Of a stretch of 35,992 nucleotides of DNA, positions 28,601 through 35,992 are shown piece by piece. A program made the translations under genes and the position numbers. The DNA is from Prevotellaceae bacterium. GTDB taxonomy: Bacteria > Bacteroidota > Bacteroidia > Bacteroidales > UBA932. Below the pieces are notes generated by a model. The model had not been told where the DNA came from. It saw only the letters and a program-made list of their open reading frames with translations, and made no database searches. The stretch spans positions 1-35,992 of the forward strand of contig JAISGH010000233.1 of assembly GCA_031263185.1 (NCBI GenBank), written 5' to 3'. Within the stretch, counting starts at the first letter, position 1. Every line of letters begins with the position of its first letter.

Positions 28601-28634
28601 TAAAAATTTTTGTCCAATTTGATGGCGCTTTTTA

Positions 28635-29480
28635 CTATGCAGCTAACTTTTCTAGCATATCAGGTTGGTGTCTATGGCTCCACGTAACAACATCAGCGCC
28701 TTTACTTTCAAGCGCACCAATATATTCCTGCCTTAATTCTTTTTCTATATCGTTTATAATTGCCAATCCTTTTAGCTGCTTGCCTGATATTTTTTCTCTT
28801 GCAGCTTTAATATCCTCCCAGCCAAATAAAAATGTTGGGACATTGATTTTATTGAGAGAATTAAAAGACTTAATAACTAACTCTTTTTGTTTTCCTGCAA
28901 TCTGAAAATCAAATGTAAATTCTATTCCTGTACTGCCTTTAGCAATGAATTGAGGTGTGTATATGATATTTTGCTCATCAAAGAATCCTCTTACATCTTC
29001 TTTAAACAAGGAAGATACGGTATGCTTGGCCAGCATTGCCATATCCGATATTTCAGAAATAGCGCATAACAAATTATGCTTTTTCTGATTGAAGTCTTTT
29101 TCTGTGCCTTCGGCTTGAAGCTCGTAACCATTTAGCATAATACCATAATTCAATAGTATCATATCAAGCCATTCTTTCCTTTTGGGTGATTGCATGATGG
29201 AAGAACCTACAAGTTTCAGATTAGAAAGAGTTTGTCCATCGTCTGACAGCATTATTCTACCATTATCCAATTTGGCGTATATTTCAATATTATCGTTGAA
29301 TAATCCTAAAAATGGCGTAGTTATTACATACCAACCAGTTTGCTCGTTTTTGGCGACTTGCGTACTATCTCTCAACCATTTATAATATTCTGTTACGCAA
29401 TTATTTATCCATGCATCATTCATAATCATAAAAGCAAGCAAATTCATCATCTTTTTCTGATAGCAATCCAAAGCGCTCAT
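28635..29480 (-). CDS. DUF1828/DUF1829 domain-containing protein
   Basis: ITTPFLGLFNDNIEIYAKLDNGRIMLSDDGQTLSNL (DUF1828-like) followed by ...FTFDFQIAGKQKELVIKSF (DUF1829-like). Start could be MNDAW further in. Confidence 0.8.
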   Translation of the reverse strand: MSALDCYQKKMMNLLAFMIMNDAWINNCVTEYYKWLRDSTQVAKNEQTGWYVITTPFLGLFNDNIEIYAKLDNGRIMLSDDGQTLSNLKLVGSSIMQSPKRKEWLDMILLNYGIMLNGYELQAEGTEKDFNQKKHNLLCAISEISDMAMLAKHTVSSLFKEDVRGFFDEQNIIYTPQFIAKGSTGIEFTFDFQIAGKQKELVIKSFNSLNKINVPTFLFGWEDIKAAREKISGKQLKGLAIINDIEKELRQEYIGALESKGADVVTWSHRHQPDMLEKLAA

Positions 29481-29592
29481 AAAAAGGATACTTTTGATGA
29501 ATTGTTATTTGCGGCAATAGATTACCTTCTTTGTTAATAATTTTTTTTGGCAATTTCAAAAGATAATCTGCTTGCTCTTTAGTCATGTTCAT
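29476..29592 (-). pseudogene. Short ORF upstream of DUF1828 gene, possible N-terminal fragment of a larger protein
   Basis: MNMTKEQADYLLKLPKKIINKEGNLLPQITIHQKYPFL*; one-base slip in T6 continues as PFYERFGLLSEKDDEFACFYDYE*. Confidence 0.4.
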
Positions 29593-29600
29593 AACTATAT

Positions 29601-29650
29601 AATTATCTAATTGTCAAATATTTATAGCATCATATTTTTACATCACCACC
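29601..29650. repeat. 50-bp direct repeat, copy 2
   Basis: AATTATCTAATTGTCAAATATTTATAGCATCATATTTTTACATCACCACC; exactly 1050 bp from copy 1. Confidence 0.95.
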
Positions 29651-29664
29651 ATCAAAGCAAAGAG

Positions 29665-29974
29665 CTATATACGAAATCCATATTTTTTGATTTCAGCCGT
29701 AATGGGCGTGTCAGCCAAAAAATCATCCTTCCGGTATGTGTGTGTTTCAATGATAGCTTCCGCTCCTTTTCTTAAAACCATCAGCCGGATGTCGGTATCG
29801 AATGATACGGCGTTATCGGGCAACACGAGGGGGCAATATCAATATCGCTGTCTTCGCTATAGGTTCCCTTTAGCGTACGAGCCGAAAATTCAAGCATCCA
29901 GCACGTCAAAGTTGTTTTGGCGTACCTTATTCAGGTAGTGTCGGCTTAGGCGTTATAGCATCGCTTTTATCCAT
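29665..29974 (-). pseudogene. Decayed nucleotidyltransferase (MNT-like) gene
   Basis: Across frames: RLSRHYLNKVRQNNFDVLDA[*]IFGSYAKG/TYSEDSDIDIA/VLPDNAVSFDTDIRLMVLRKGAEAIIETHTYRKDDFLADTPITAEIKKYGFRI*; GSYAKG...DSDIDIA is the NT motif. Confidence 0.85.
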
Positions 29975-30092
29975 ATCCTGATAATCTTAATTTTCTCTAT
30001 CCATTCAACGGCGTATTCGCGGGTGCAAAGCCGCATTTAATGCTGCAAAGGTAACATTATTACGCCGAAAACAAAACTTGCCGCGCCGCCGG

Positions 30093-31055
30093 CTACAGCA
30101 TTTTCCTCACCCTGAAAAAGATTAAGATGAGGCCTACGCTCAAGACCATGAGCAGTAGCGCAAAGGGGTAGCCCAAGCGCCAGGCGAGCTCCGGCATGGC
30201 GTGAAAGTTCATGCCGTAAATGCTGCTGATGAGCGTTGGGGGCATGAACACTACCGTTGCCACGGTGAAAATTTTTATTACCTTGTTTTGCTCAAGCGAG
30301 ATAAGCCCCATTACGGTATCCTGCAAAAATTCGAGCCGCTCAAAGGCAAAGTCGGCGTAGCTAACGAGCGAGCTGATGTCCTTGATGATAATGTTGAGCT
30401 TTGGCGTGGTATCGCTCGGGAAGCGGTCGCTTTTGAGTATGTTGCTCACCACCCGCTGCTTGTCGATGATGCTTTCGCGCATCATCATTGTATTTTCCTG
30501 TAGCCTGTTGATGGTCAGCAGCAGCTTGCTGTCAAGGCGGATTTCGGATTTGTTCTCAAAAGGCTGCTTGTTGATGACGGTAACCTCCTTTGCCAGCGCC
30601 TCCAGCATGTCGGCGTCAATATCTATGCGGCTTTCGAGGATGGATACCATGACGTGGAAGCAGGTAGGGTAAAGCCGGTGGTTGGCGTAAAGCCGCCGGA
30701 TGGTTTCGTTGAACGCCCTTAGCTCAAGCGAGCGGATAGAAACCAGCACTCCCTCGCACAAAATAAACGACACCTGCTCCGACGAGAGCCCGTGCTCCTT
30801 GTTGGCAAGCAAAAACGAGGTGTTGGCGTAAAGCGTACTTTCGGTTTCGTAGTAGCGCGAGCTGCTTTCTATCTCCTCCGCCCGCTGCTGAGTTTGCAGG
30901 TTGATGTTCAGAAACTCCTCAACGATGCTGCGCTCCTCAAGCGTTGGCGATATCATATCTATCCACAGCACCTCGTCGTAGCTCAGCTCGTTGAGCTGCG
31001 CTAAGGCGGTGCTGCTGGTAATGCGGCTATTTTCTTTGATATAGTAATTTACCAT
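30093..31055 (-). CDS. corA: CorA family Mg2+/Co2+ transporter
   Basis: C-terminal two TMs with YGMNF motif (ISSIYGMNFHAMPE). Confidence 0.95.
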   Translation of the reverse strand: MVNYYIKENSRITSSTALAQLNELSYDEVLWIDMISPTLEERSIVEEFLNINLQTQQRAEEIESSSRYYETESTLYANTSFLLANKEHGLSSEQVSFILCEGVLVSIRSLELRAFNETIRRLYANHRLYPTCFHVMVSILESRIDIDADMLEALAKEVTVINKQPFENKSEIRLDSKLLLTINRLQENTMMMRESIIDKQRVVSNILKSDRFPSDTTPKLNIIIKDISSLVSYADFAFERLEFLQDTVMGLISLEQNKVIKIFTVATVVFMPPTLISSIYGMNFHAMPELAWRLGYPFALLLMVLSVGLILIFFRVRKML

Positions 31056-31060
31056 TTGGG

Positions 31061-31102
31061 GATTTTGGATTTCAGATTTTGGATTTCATAATTCATAATT
31101 CA
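31061..31102. repeat. Heptanucleotide array (GATTTTG GATTTCA GATTTTG GATTTCA TAATTCA TAATTCA)
   Basis: Period 7 over 42 bp read directly; overlaps the mqnA 3' end and abuts the corA start. Confidence 0.85.
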
Positions 31103-31838
31103 ACAGCTTCTCCCGAAACAGCGCCATTCCCTCTCTTTTTGCGGTGTCGAGCGAGTAGCTGATGTTGTTCGTAAGGTAGCCGGCAACGTCAACGTCGGGG
31201 TAGCGGGGCTGCGCCTCGCGGCACACTTTGTCAACGTGGGTTACGCCAAGCTGCAGGGCTTCGTTGAGCAAGTCAACGGTGGCCGCCGGAACTTCTTTCC
31301 GCGCCGCCCATGCGGCAAATACAAACGGCTTTCCGGTGCAGGCTACCCACGCCTGCGCAAGGTCGTATACGCCGGTAAAGCGTCGGCGCGCGGCAAAAGT
31401 TTTATCGCCAATCAGCAGGTACCCTACCCCACCCTCAACTTTTTCCATACTGTCGTAGCGCTCAAGCGGCTTGAAGCGTGGACGGATGCGCCAGTATTCG
31501 TGCGCCAGCAGCTGCACCAGGGCGACCGACGTCCGCGAATGTGCATCCAAGTATATGGTGTGCAGCTGCTCCAACGGCTCGTGAGCAAAGACGGCTACCG
31601 AAGCCACCTCGCCCGCTGCGCCAATGCAGTAGTCGGTTACTATTTTAAAATCGGAGGTTTGAGGAATTGCCGCCACCGGCGCGAGCGCAATATCAGCCTG
31701 CCCGGAGAGCAACTTTTGGGCGCCAACGGCGGGAACATCCAGCGAAAGCGCTACGCTTTCGCTAAAAGGAGAATGATGAAGTCCATAAATAAAAGGCGCC
31801 GCGTTGAGGTACGCTAAAGCAGAAATATTCACCCTCAT
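31086..31838 (-). CDS. mqnA: Menaquinone biosynthesis protein MqnA-like (chorismate dehydratase)
   Basis: MRVNISALAYLNAAPFIYGL..., SRTSVALVQLL, GYLLIGDKT, YDLAQAWVACTGKPFVFAAW. Start moved from 31916 to 31838. Confidence 0.88.
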   Translation of the reverse strand: MRVNISALAYLNAAPFIYGLHHSPFSESVALSLDVPAVGAQKLLSGQADIALAPVAAIPQTSDFKIVTDYCIGAAGEVASVAVFAHEPLEQLHTIYLDAHSRTSVALVQLLAHEYWRIRPRFKPLERYDSMEKVEGGVGYLLIGDKTFAARRRFTGVYDLAQAWVACTGKPFVFAAWAARKEVPAATVDLLNEALQLGVTHVDKVCREAQPRYPDVDVAGYLTNNISYSLDTAKREGMALFREKLLNYEL

Positions 31839-31913
31839 TATTTGGCTTAACTTTTTGTGAATTAATACTTTCAATTTATCCCGAAGGCATAGGCTGATGT
31901 TTTGTTTATCCTG

Positions 31914-31921
31914 CAAAAGTA
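31914..31921 (-). promoter_or_regulatory. -7 box TACTTTTG for mqnA
   Basis: CAAAAGTA on + strand. Confidence 0.5.
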
Positions 31922-31981
31922 GTTTTTTTACTTCAGAACGAAAAATTAGGAGGAGAAATTGCGTGAAATTAACAAAAGCAT

Positions 31982-31989
31982 TATCTTTG
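31982..31989 (+). promoter_or_regulatory. -7 box TATCTTTG for korA
   Basis: Matches TAnnTTTG; lies inside the ORF-track extension, supporting the 32061 start. Confidence 0.6.
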
Positions 31990-32060
31990 CGCTTTATTTC
32001 TCTCCGAAGGTATATTCAACAATTGTAAAGACAACAATTATTAATGATTATTCTAATAAA

Positions 32061-33893
32061 ATGGCGATTTTAAACGAATGTAGCAGCATTGTGATTCGCT
32101 TTTCCGGCGACTCTGGCGACGGTATGCAGCTTACCGGAACGCTCTTTTCGGACACCTCAGCGCTGCTGGGCTACAGCGTGTCCACCTTCCCCGATTACCC
32201 CGCAGAGATACGCGCCCCGCAGGGTACGGTTGCCGGCGTATCGGGCTTTCAGGTGCACTTTGGCACGACTGCCGTCAACACCCCCGGCGACTACTGCGAC
32301 GTGCTGGTGGCCATGAACCCAGCCGCTTTCAAGGCAAACGCCAAGTGGATGAAAAAGGATGCCACCGCCATCCTCGACGCTGACGCCTTTGACGAGGCGC
32401 ACCTGAAAAAAGCAGGATTTTCGACCAACGACCCCGTAGCCGAGCTCAAGCTGGAGGGCTACAACATCATTTGGGCGCCCATAACCGCGCTGACCAAAGC
32501 CGCGCTGAAGGATTCGGGCGCCGACACAAAAACCATTGTGCGCTGCAAAAATATGTTTGCGCTGGGCGTTTGCTACTACCTGTTCAACCTGCCGCCGGAG
32601 CATACCGAGGATTACTTTGCAAGCAAGTTCAAGAAAAAACCGGCACTCATAGAAATCAACCGGACGGTGCTCAAGGGCGGCTACAGCTACGCCGCCAACA
32701 CCCATGCCTTTGCCAACACCTACAAGGTGGCTCCGGGGCAGCTGGCGCAGGGTACCTACCGCATCATCAACGGCAACGTGGCCACCGCGTGGGGGCTAAT
32801 AGCCGCCGCCGAAAAATCGGGGCGCCCCCTCTTTTGCGGCTCCTACCCTATTACCCCTGCCACCGGTATCCTCGAGGAGCTGGCAGCGCGAAAAGATTTG
32901 GGCGTAAAAACGCTGCAAGCCGAAGACGAAATTGCCGGCATCTGCACGGCCATAGGCGCCTCGTTTGCCGGCAACCTTGCCGTAACCACCACCTCCGGCC
33001 CCGGGCTTGCGCTCAAGGGCGAGGCGCTTGGCCTTGCCGTCATGGCGGAGCTGCCGCTGGTGGTAGTGGACGTGCAGCGCAGCGGCCCCTCCACCGGCTT
33101 GCCCACCAAGACAGAGCAGTCGGACTTAATGCAGGCGCTCTACGGACGGAATGGCGAAAGCCCTGCGGTAGTAATGGCGGCAAGCTCGCCGTCGGATTGC
33201 TTCAACGCTGCATTTTGGGCTGCAAAAATTGCCGTAGAGCACATGACGCCCGTTGTGCTGCTCACCGACGGGTACATTGCCAACGGCTCGGAACCCTGGA
33301 AAATCCCCAGCATGAAAGATTACCCTGCCATTGCCCCCCCCATTGCCCCCGAAGGCGAAACTTACCTGCCCTACCGGCGCGACGCGCAGCGGCTGGCAAG
33401 GCGCTGGGGTATTCCCGGCGCAAAAGGGCTGGAGCACCGCGTGGGAGGGCTGGAAAAGGATGCTCTCAAGGGCAGCATATCGCACGACCCCGAAAATCAC
33501 CAAAAAATGACCGATTTGCGGGCGGCAAAGGTGGCTAAAGTCGCCGACTTTATCCCAGACCTCAAGGTGGTAGGCGAACCTTCGGGCGACCTGCTCGTGG
33601 TTGGCTGGGGCGGCACGTACGGGCATCTCTTGTCGGCGGTAGCGCAGCTGCAATCGAGCGGCAAAAAGGTTAGCCTTGCGCACTTCGGCTACCTCAACCC
33701 GCTACCCAAAAACACAGAGGCGGTGTTGAGCCAATTCAAAAACATAGCAGTATGCGAGCTCAACATGGGGCAATTTGCCAGCCTGCTGCGCACGAAGCTG
33801 CCGCACATCCCCGTACAGCAGTACAACAAGGTGCAGGGGTTGCCGTTTACGGTGAGCGAGCTGGTACAAAAATTCAGCGAACTCCTGATGTAG
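32061..33893 (+). CDS. korA: 2-oxoglutarate/2-oxoacid:ferredoxin oxidoreductase, alpha subunit (gamma-alpha fusion)
   Basis: SIVIRFSGDSGDGMQLTG...; YPITPATGILEELA; AEDEIAGICTAIGASFAG; TTTSGPGLALKGEALG; start MAILNECSS. Confidence 0.95.
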   Translation: MAILNECSSIVIRFSGDSGDGMQLTGTLFSDTSALLGYSVSTFPDYPAEIRAPQGTVAGVSGFQVHFGTTAVNTPGDYCDVLVAMNPAAFKANAKWMKKDATAILDADAFDEAHLKKAGFSTNDPVAELKLEGYNIIWAPITALTKAALKDSGADTKTIVRCKNMFALGVCYYLFNLPPEHTEDYFASKFKKKPALIEINRTVLKGGYSYAANTHAFANTYKVAPGQLAQGTYRIINGNVATAWGLIAAAEKSGRPLFCGSYPITPATGILEELAARKDLGVKTLQAEDEIAGICTAIGASFAGNLAVTTTSGPGLALKGEALGLAVMAELPLVVVDVQRSGPSTGLPTKTEQSDLMQALYGRNGESPAVVMAASSPSDCFNAAFWAAKIAVEHMTPVVLLTDGYIANGSEPWKIPSMKDYPAIAPPIAPEGETYLPYRRDAQRLARRWGIPGAKGLEHRVGGLEKDALKGSISHDPENHQKMTDLRAAKVAKVADFIPDLKVVGEPSGDLLVVGWGGTYGHLLSAVAQLQSSGKKVSLAHFGYLNPLPKNTEAVLSQFKNIAVCELNMGQFASLLRTKLPHIPVQQYNKVQGLPFTVSELVQKFSELLM

Positions 33894-33930
33894 ACGATTT
33901 CCACTATCAACCTCAGTAACAGATAGTTAA

Positions 33931-34134
33931 ATAGAATTTTCCCAACCTTATTACTTCATTTCTCCTCCAATTAATGAGGTAATGAACTATTGTTATATTT
34001 ACTAATTAATTGCTAATGAGGCTGTTCCGTTAGATTAATCAGATAAAACCGAGCGCAGCGAGTTCACGAGCACTTTAAAAATAAACACGAGTGAGTAAAA
34101 TGAAGTTTTGCCAACTTTGCCGAACATCCAAAAT
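33931..34134. repeat. Degenerate direct repeat, copy A
   Basis: ATAGAATTTTCCCAACC..TTATTAC..CATTT..CTCC...TAATGAGGTAATGA...CTAATTAATTGCTAATGAGG...AAGTTTTGCCAACTTTGC; related to 35492-35645. Confidence 0.75.
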
Positions 34135-34326
34135 AAGGAGGTTTTCACTTCGCGTTTTGGGCTTACTGACGAAAAATACAAATTTTGCAACTTTCGTCAA
34201 TAAACATTCTTGGGCGCTAAAAATTAGTCGGTCGGTAGAGTTTTTTATTCCCGAACCGCAAGAGTACAACTTTTCAACATCCGTTAGGGAAATATCACAA
34301 TGAAAATCAGGATGAATTTATTTTCA

Positions 34327-34334
34327 TATCTTTG
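34327..34334 (+). promoter_or_regulatory. -7 box TATCTTTG upstream of NMO/FabK-like gene
   Basis: cataTATCTTTGcagc pattern upstream of 34366 start (position approximate to 1-2 nt). Confidence 0.55.
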
Positions 34335-34374
34335 CAGCTTAAAATAGTACAACGTTGTAGCACGTTTGAAAATT

Positions 34375-35445
34375 ATGAAATCGTTTTTTATAGGAAAAAA
34401 GGAGATATACCTGCCAATCATTCAGGGCGGTATGGGTGTAGGTGTTTCGCTTTCGGGCTTAGCCTCTGCCGTAGCCAACGAAGGCGGGGTTGGCGTTATA
34501 TCATGCGCCGGATTGGGGTTGCTGTACAGGCAGCATCCCTGCGATTACCTGAAAAACTGCATCTGGGGGCTTAAAGAAGAGCTTCGTAAAGCGCGAGAAA
34601 AAACCAAAGGCACAATCGGGGTGAACATAATGGTCGCCCTGTCGAACTATGCCGATATGGTTCGCACGGCGATAAGAGAAAAAGCTGACATCATATTCTC
34701 CGGCGCCGGCCTGCCGCTGGATTTACCTTCATACCTTACTGACGACAGCAAAACGCTTTTAGCTCCGATTGTTTCTTCGGCTCGCGCCGCTAAAATCGTC
34801 TGCGATAAGTGGCAGGCGAACTACAGCTATCTCCCCGACGCGATTGTGGTAGAAGGCCCAAAAGCGGGAGGACATTTGGGCTTCAAGCGAGAGCAGATTG
34901 AAGATGAATCCTACTCGCTTGAGCATTTGATACCGGAAGTAGTTGCCACCGCATCCCGCTACAGCGATAAGAAAACGATTCCGGTCATTGCTGCCGGAGG
35001 AATTTCGACGGGAGAGGATATTCTGCGCTTTATCCAGCTTGGAGCAATAGGAGTACAGATGGGCAGCATTTTTGTTCCAACCGCCGAATGTGACGCGTCG
35101 CCTGTTTTTAAGCAGGTTTACATTGACTCCTCGCAAAAAGATATGATGATTATTCAAAGCCCTGTCGGAATGCCCGGACGCGCTTTTGGCGGGAAATTTA
35201 TCCGCAGCGCGAGCGAAGGTAAGGAAAAGCCGAAAGGCTGCCCGTACCGCTGCATCAAGACTTGCGACTACACCAAAAGCCCCTACTGCATTATCAAGGC
35301 GCTTTATAACGCATTCAAAGGAAATATGGACAAGGGGTACGCTTTTGCCGGCGCAAATGCGTATCTTGCCGATAAAATCAGCAGCGTTAAGGAAGTGATT
35401 GCCAAGCTCAAAGATGAGTTTGAAGCCGCTCGAAAAAGGCAATAG
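34375..35445 (+). CDS. Nitronate monooxygenase / FabK-like FMN-dependent oxidoreductase
   Basis: IIQGGMGVGVS, VEGPKAGGHLGF, VIAAGGISTGEDI, GAIGVQMGSIF; C-terminal GCPYRCIKTCDYTKSPYC. ORF track starts at 34366; MKSFF at about 34375 is an alternative. Confidence 0.9.
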   Translation: MKSFFIGKKEIYLPIIQGGMGVGVSLSGLASAVANEGGVGVISCAGLGLLYRQHPCDYLKNCIWGLKEELRKAREKTKGTIGVNIMVALSNYADMVRTAIREKADIIFSGAGLPLDLPSYLTDDSKTLLAPIVSSARAAKIVCDKWQANYSYLPDAIVVEGPKAGGHLGFKREQIEDESYSLEHLIPEVVATASRYSDKKTIPVIAAGGISTGEDILRFIQLGAIGVQMGSIFVPTAECDASPVFKQVYIDSSQKDMMIIQSPVGMPGRAFGGKFIRSASEGKEKPKGCPYRCIKTCDYTKSPYCIIKALYNAFKGNMDKGYAFAGANAYLADKISSVKEVIAKLKDEFEAARKRQ

Positions 35446-35491
35446 CAAAATCCCATACTTTTACACCGGCAGCAATATATGGCTCGCGGAT

Positions 35492-35645
35492 TATAGAATT
35501 TTTCTAACCTTTATTACCTCATTTTTCCTCTGGTAATGAGGTAATGAGGTATTGTGTGTGTTCTAATTAATTGCTACTGAGGTTGTTTAGTTAGATAGAT
35601 TAGGTAAAAATAAAGTTTTGCCAACTTCGCTACAGAAATACAAAA
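35492..35645. repeat. Degenerate direct repeat, copy B
   Basis: TATAGAATTTTTCTAACCTTTATTACCTCATTTTTCCTC...GGTAATGAGG...CTAATTAATTGCTACTGAGG...AAGTTTTGCCAACTTCGC. Confidence 0.75.
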
Positions 35646-35655
35646 TCCTTATAAA

Positions 35656-35770
35656 ATGTACACTGCACAGGATTTTAAGAGCGATCAGGAGGTGGCTGGC
35701 GCTCGGGCTGCGACGACCACGCAGTATTGGCTTCGGCATAGCGGACGCTGCCTGAGTAGCAGTTGTGGCT
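35656..35770 (+). pseudogene. Decayed 5' fragment of korB (2-oxoacid:ferredoxin oxidoreductase beta subunit)
   Basis: MYTAQDFKSDQEV then, one base out of frame, WRSGCDDHAVLASA*RTLPE: alignable to the KorB N-terminus ...FKSDQxVRWCPGCGDHAVLA... Confidence 0.75.
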
Positions 35771-35785
35771 TAAAAAGAAAAAAAG

Positions 35786-35793
35786 TATCTTTG
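35786..35793 (+). promoter_or_regulatory. -7 box TATCTTTG
   Basis: AAAAAGTATCTTTGCACC upstream of the 35828 start. Confidence 0.6.
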
Positions 35794-35827
35794 CACCAAA
35801 TTGGCGCACATTAAAGCTTAAAAGTTA

Positions 35828-35992
35828 TGTTACGAGAGCAGCAAAAACGCTACCTCGATAAGGTGGACGATGGTGTAGAAATCCTTATCCATAGAGGGAA
35901 AAACAGTTCTTATAAAATTGTACCTATATCGGATAGCGATACGGGTATTGATAAAGAGCACATGCTCAGGCCGGATGCAGATTTAGCAAGGG
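35828..35992 (+). CDS. Phd/YefM-like antitoxin, truncated by window end
   Basis: MLREQQKRYLDKVDDGVEILIHRGKNSSYKIVPISDSD resembles YefM-family R.NQKKY.D.V..GE.V.I.RGKN..Y.L.P; open to the window edge. Confidence 0.65.

Noticed and set aside
28551-29650. CRISPR array
   Set aside because: Only two repeat copies 1050 bp apart with genes between; no regular short spacers or cas genes. No CRISPR seen elsewhere in the window.
34091-34303. ORF MSKMKFCQLCRTSKIRRFS...
   Set aside because: Lies in the repeat-containing spacer; another frame reads equally well (EVLPTLPNIQNKEVFTSRFGLTDEKYKFCNFRQ); no leader signal; likely repeat-derived.
1-35992. tRNA or rRNA genes
   Set aside because: No tRNA-like cloverleaf or rRNA signatures noticed by eye in the intergenic regions; a tRNAscan-SE/barrnap run would be decisive.

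Overview
Window from a Bacteroidetes genome (SusC/SusD pair, hybrid two-component regulator, TAnnTTTG-type promoters). The left part (0.3-14.7 kb) is a polysaccharide-utilisation locus: HTCS regulator, SusC, SusD, two lipoproteins (one DUF4466-like), an alginate-lyase-fold protein and a GH3. It is followed on the minus strand by an amino-sugar cluster: nagB, a NagB-like/PIG-L fusion and a ROK regulator. The right part holds housekeeping genes (nitroreductase, RseC-like, TlpA-like, DUF3108, recG, dprA, corA, mqnA, korA, an NMO/FabK-like oxidoreductase) separated by intergenic stretches rich in repeats and gene relics. Main signals that ORF calling does not explain: (i) a ~165-nt structured ncRNA candidate at ~27.87-28.03 kb (-) with promoter, 5'-terminal stem, alternative pairing and intrinsic terminator; (ii) korA separated from a decayed korB fragment by an NMO gene bracketed by related repeats; (iii) a NagB-PIG-L fusion whose NagB domain has lost the canonical GNDGH catalytic motif; (iv) an orphan AbiEi-type antitoxin with only a C-terminal scrap of its toxin, still carrying an operator-like inverted repeat; (v) a DUF1828/DUF1829 gene enclosed by 50-bp direct repeats (48/50); (vi) four 7-bp-period arrays, each just upstream of a start codon; (vii) several nested palindromic MITE-like elements. 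All family names come from reading the translations; no database search was run.
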